Below, piece by piece: positions 61,601 through 64,000 of a DNA stretch of 64,000 nucleotides. The notes under the pieces are model-generated. The model ran no database searches, had not been told where the DNA came from, and saw only the letters and a list, made by a program, of their open reading frames with translations. The stretch lies in the NCBI RefSeq assembly GCF_010726085.1, contig NZ_AP022560.1, positions 4,836,001-4,900,000 of the forward strand, written 5' to 3'. Source of the DNA: Mycolicibacterium moriokaense. GTDB taxonomy: Bacteria > Actinomycetota > Actinomycetes > Mycobacteriales > Mycobacteriaceae. The stretch's first letter is position 1. Each line of letters starts with the position of its first letter. The position numbers and the translations under genes are program-made.

Positions 61601-64000
61601 GGTGATAGCCACGTGCGTCGATCTCGTCGGGCAACGCCAGCCCGGCGAGCACCTCACCGGCTTCCGTCGCGGACCGGCGCAGCGAGCGGACCGGCTGAAA
61701 CCGCGGGCCGTAACGCAGGCCGCGTTTGGCGAGTGAGGCGTACAGCGTGTCGGGTGAGACCTCGTCTGTCAGCCGTCGCCGAATCGCCTCGATGTCAACC
61801 GTTTCCGGGATACGCCCGGACGAGTACACCTTTGCCCGCGCGCACAGTACGGGCTCGCTACCATGACTTTCACGATGGATCGAAAACACCCCGGAGTCGG
61901 GTGCGATCGTCGCGGCCACCAGCGTCGGATGCTCGGCCTCGAGCGGCAGCGCCACCTTGAATTCCAGATCTTCGATCGAGCAGGACGGGCTTCCCGACAG
62001 CGCCTCGCGCGCCGCGAGGGCGAGCTCCACATAGCCGGCACCGGGGAAGATCACCGTTCCCGCTACGCGATGGTCTTCGAGGAAAGGCAGGGAGCCGAAG
62101 GAGACCTCCGAGATGAAGCGGCGCGGCGAGCTCGTCTCGACGTCGGAGATCATCGGGTGCCGCTCGTATGCCACGCGTCGCTGTTGAATGTGCTCGCTCT
62201 CGTCCCAGGGGCTCGCCTGCTGCCAGGGGTACTTCGGCAGCGCGGTGTAGGCACCGGGACCGAAGAACGTGTTCCAGTCGATCGCGGCGCCGCCGGCGTA
62301 GAGCGACCGCAGCGCGGCGTGCATCGTCTCGAGTTCAGGCGCACCCCGGCGAAGGGACGCGATCCCGACACCTTTGGCTCCAACCTCGCCGAGCACGTCG
62401 CGGATGGATGCCGAAAGTACCGGATGCGGACCGATCTCGAGGAAGGCGCGATGACCATCGGAGACAGCCGCCTTCAGAGCGTCGCTGAAAAGAACTGTGC
62501 CGCGGACGTTTTGCCACCAGTACGCCGCATCGTGACGATCGTCGGTCATCCGGGCCCCGGTGGCCGTCGAGTACACGTCAAGCTCGGGAGGCGCCGGCTG
62601 CAACGGCTCCAGCGCGGCGAGCAACTCGTCGTGGATGTCCGCCATCACCTCGCTGTGGTAGGGCACCTCCACCGTGAGGAAGCGGTTGAACCGCCCGGCC
62701 GCGGTGAGCTCTGCGGCGATCGCTTCCAGCGCCTCGGTGTCCCCGGCGAGGGTGATCGAAGTCGCGCTGTTCACCGCGGCGATGGACACCAACGGGGCGA
62801 AGCGTTCGACGAATGCCTGCGCCTCGTCACGGTTCACGCCCACGGCGAGCATCGATCCCCTACCCGCGAGCTGCGCTTGCAGTCGGCTTCGTTGGTAGGC
62901 GACCAGCATGGTGTCGGACAGGCTGAGCGCATTCGACGCGTAGGCTGCCCCGAGCTCACCGACGCTGTGCCCCAACACGCCATCGGGATGAACTCCCCAC
63001 GAGCGCCACAGTCGGGTCAAGGCGATCTGCAGGACCGCGTTCGCCGGCTGAGCAATGTCCGTGCGGGCCATGCGCGAAACCGATTCGTCGGCGAGCATCT
63101 CGTCGAGGATCGACCAGCCGCTGAACTCGCCAAAGGCGTCGTCGCACTCCTCGACCGCCTCGCGGAAGACTTTCTCCGTCTCGTAGAGCTGACGCCCCAT
63201 CGCCCACCACTGGGGACCCATACCTGTGTAGACGAACAGCAGCTTCGGCGCGTCCAGCACCGGTTCCACCGCTGCGGCACCTTCTGCGGAATACGTTGTC
63301 AGCGAGTCGATCAGCGATGATCGGTCAGTCGCTGGGAAGGAGGTACGCAGGCGGTGGTGGCCGCGGTGAATTGCCGCGCTCCGGCAGTAGGTGGTCACGT
63401 CGACGTCGGGATCCGAGAGCGCCTCGCCATGCTTTGCGGCGAGTTCGACCAAGGCCTCGGGGCTGCGCGCGCTGACGAGGAGCACAGGATCCGTCGCCGG
63501 CTCGGGGTGTGAAGCAGGAAGGTCGGTCAGTTCGTCCGTTTCCCACGGCTCTGCGAGCACGACGTGTGCGTTGGTCCCGCCGTAACCGAACGAGTTCACG
63601 CCGGCGATCCTGCGCTCGCCCAGCCGTGGCAGCGCTTCAGTTTGCGTCGGGATCGCAAGGTTGAGCTCGTCGAGGTCGATCGCGGGATTGACCGACTTCA
63701 GGTGCAGGTGCGGCGGGACCGTGCCATGTTTCAGCACGAGCGCCGCCTTGATGACACCGGCTGCGCCGGCCCCGGCCTCGAGGTGTCCGATGTTGGTCTT
63801 GATGGAACCGATGCGGCACGGCTCTCCATCGCGGTCGGCCCCGACCACCGTTCCGATCGCGCTGGCCTCGATGGGATCACCGACGGGAGTGCCGGTTCCG
63901 TGAGCCTCCACGTAGGTCACCTGCGACGGCTGAACCCCCGCTTGTGCGTACGCCCGACGCATCACTTCGATTTGTGCGTCTCCGTTCGGCACGGTGATCC
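58653..64000 (-). CDS. Type I polyketide synthase, partial (KS-AT-DH-ER-KR-ACP)
   Basis: The visible part is about 1782 residues; the N-terminus lies beyond the window edge. The KS C-terminal part has the catalytic His in YVEAHGTGTPVGDPIEA and KTNIGHLEAGAGAAG. Then come the AT with GHSVGELGAAY (Ser near 62975), DH with HRVAGTVIFPGAG (H-x3-G-x4-P, near 62078), ER with VLVHGATGGVGLAAIEVAK (near 60320), KR with MYSSISSLFGTRGQANYVAA (near 59320) and the ACP with GMDSIMGLE (Ser near 58805). The order is that of a fully reducing single-module PKS like the mycobacterial Mas/Pks lipid enzymes. The AT motif after the active Ser is VPYHS, neither classical HAFH nor YASH, so the extender unit is uncertain. 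Confidence 0.95.
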   Translation of the reverse strand, partial: ITVPNGDAQIEVMRRAYAQAGVQPSQVTYVEAHGTGTPVGDPIEASAIGTVVGADRDGEPCRIGSIKTNIGHLEAGAGAAGVIKAALVLKHGTVPPHLHLKSVNPAIDLDELNLAIPTQTEALPRLGERRIAGVNSFGYGGTNAHVVLAEPWETDELTDLPASHPEPATDPVLLVSARSPEALVELAAKHGEALSDPDVDVTTYCRSAAIHRGHHRLRTSFPATDRSSLIDSLTTYSAEGAAAVEPVLDAPKLLFVYTGMGPQWWAMGRQLYETEKVFREAVEECDDAFGEFSGWSILDEMLADESVSRMARTDIAQPANAVLQIALTRLWRSWGVHPDGVLGHSVGELGAAYASNALSLSDTMLVAYQRSRLQAQLAGRGSMLAVGVNRDEAQAFVERFAPLVSIAAVNSATSITLAGDTEALEAIAAELTAAGRFNRFLTVEVPYHSEVMADIHDELLAALEPLQPAPPELDVYSTATGARMTDDRHDAAYWWQNVRGTVLFSDALKAAVSDGHRAFLEIGPHPVLSASIRDVLGEVGAKGVGIASLRRGAPELETMHAALRSLYAGGAAIDWNTFFGPGAYTALPKYPWQQASPWDESEHIQQRRVAYERHPMISDVETSSPRRFISEVSFGSLPFLEDHRVAGTVIFPGAGYVELALAAREALSGSPSCSIEDLEFKVALPLEAEHPTLVAATIAPDSGVFSIHRESHGSEPVLCARAKVYSSGRIPETVDIEAIRRRLTDEVSPDTLYASLAKRGLRYGPRFQPVRSLRRSATEAGEVLAGLALPDEIDARGYHLHPVLLDGAFQSLIASVDEGPREDLIPVGIDRIHYIGGSAAAYSHGRIVRADADGVTGDLTLLAEDGTVVAQVFGFRCRFLPRIPRHDEHQRRLYTRTWVPLEAKPSAPPSWLVLRDDDIRPVLDELSTQPEPMWLVDLRWASEPTDSSNPIADGAGLAEQLLNTVKSLPSGKPARYFIVTRRAEVLDDDSHEAAIDRAVLLGVGRTLISERFDLGVTLVDIDESFDDVDELLQVLGRVGDEQEVALRGGKLFCARVDRASAVETVQPQDVETTPVVLGTAYALELKSTGTLDELAFVPCERKPLGSDDVEIEAEYVPLNYKDVLKAMGLMSDRITRDTYSGTGVGMEVAGRISRVGSNVTSLDVGDRVYALCTDGFRSHVIVPSDRAFVLPDAVTLEESTSMVAFITAYHGLLKIARLQKGETVLVHGATGGVGLAAIEVAKWIGAEVIGTAGSDEKRNYLRSLGLTHVTTSRDVSFADDVMKWTDGRGVDVVLNFSPGELMTKSLACLAPFGRFIEIGKMSFEQDAPLNLRPFNENLVYASVDADRLMESRPEYIAGIISELLDLMTEKRLGSVPVTLFGASRIKDAFRLMARAKHIGKVCVAIRDPELHLRVEAPRPIRTDATYLVTGGLGGFGLETAKWLVGEGARHLALMSRRGVDAPGARDAIRYLETRGVTVRAYAADVGRLADVASVLDDIAATMPPLRGIIHSATVLDDRSLADQDRESLDRVLGPKAQGAWNLHSLTGDLDFFVMYSSISSLFGTRGQANYVAANCVLNSLATLRRRRGRAASVIQWGVLGETGIVARDANTGKYLEQMGLSAMSIDDALMGLRDVIYGNLETLTVVEADWSRFAASLVPMAGDRRITLLTDTAGSGASGAGAEVVEALKGLSEEGRRDHIQAMLVKIVTSVMQMEEPSFALSQPLHEVGMDSIMGLEIAASLERAIGLRLNALDLAVGPSIEQLAQTILDRLMNAAREQAA

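Noticed and set aside
61863..63320. 485-codon plus-strand frame
   Set aside because: Antisense to the PKS AT and DH domains.

Overview
This is a 64-kb stretch of a high-GC actinobacterial chromosome, almost certainly a Mycobacterium (Mycolicibacterium-type) species. The evidence is a complete yrbE-mce lipid-transport operon, a DevS/DosS-type dormancy kinase, repeated 20-bp DosR (dormancy regulator) boxes, wax-ester/triacylglycerol synthases, an Rv1738-type DUF1876 protein, an Acg-type nitroreductase, an OtsB1-type fusion and a large reducing type I polyketide synthase. Genes are tightly packed with many ATGA stop/start overlaps. No tRNA, rRNA, insertion sequence or CRISPR array was seen.

Layout. 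1-2055: two adjacent acyl-CoA dehydrogenases (the first cut by the window edge). 2212-4005: a membrane Ser/Thr kinase with an unusual ectodomain. 4020-11710: a minus-strand signalling operon coding for a REC-GAF-PAS-GGDEF-EAL protein, a hybrid histidine kinase with three receivers, CheR and CheB, with no chemoreceptor or flagellar gene nearby. 11840-13614: an acyl-ACP thioesterase-like protein and an SDR oxidoreductase. 13654-23863: two small secreted proteins and the nine-gene mce operon (yrbEA, yrbEB, mceA-F, an Mce-associated membrane protein).

24074 to about 52150 looks like a dormancy (DosR) regulon island. It holds a DevS/DosT-like redox/gas-sensing kinase, a pair of KAS III-like enzymes, a phosphoribosyltransferase/erythromycin-esterase fusion with a DUF1876 protein, a PPOX protein, a five-gene bidirectional group 3d-like [NiFe] hydrogenase operon (hoxFUYH plus protease), a WS/DGAT acyltransferase with relics of decayed paralogues, two universal stress proteins, an OtsB/GH65 trehalose enzyme with PfkB, PEP synthase, a deazaflavin-type reductase, an Acg-type nitroreductase, ferredoxin FdxA and several small proteins. 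Eight reasonably clear DosR-like boxes and three weaker ones lie upstream of these genes, often between divergent pairs. The combined theme is redox balancing (hydrogenase, ferredoxin, nitroreductase), carbon storage and rerouting (TAG/wax, trehalose, PfkB, PEP synthase) and stress proteins for hypoxia or NO.

52153-64000: a DsbA-like oxidoreductase, a BKACE-type enzyme, and a minus-strand cluster of a truncated type I PKS (KS-AT-DH-ER-KR-ACP), a flavin monooxygenase and a MacB/LolD-type ABC exporter, which reads like a lipid/polyketide synthesis and export locus. Two copies of a 56-bp element with identical 10-bp inverted ends (48709-48764 and 52903-52958) are the most notable unexplained non-coding signal. 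All functional calls come from reading the sequence and recalled family knowledge; no database search was run.
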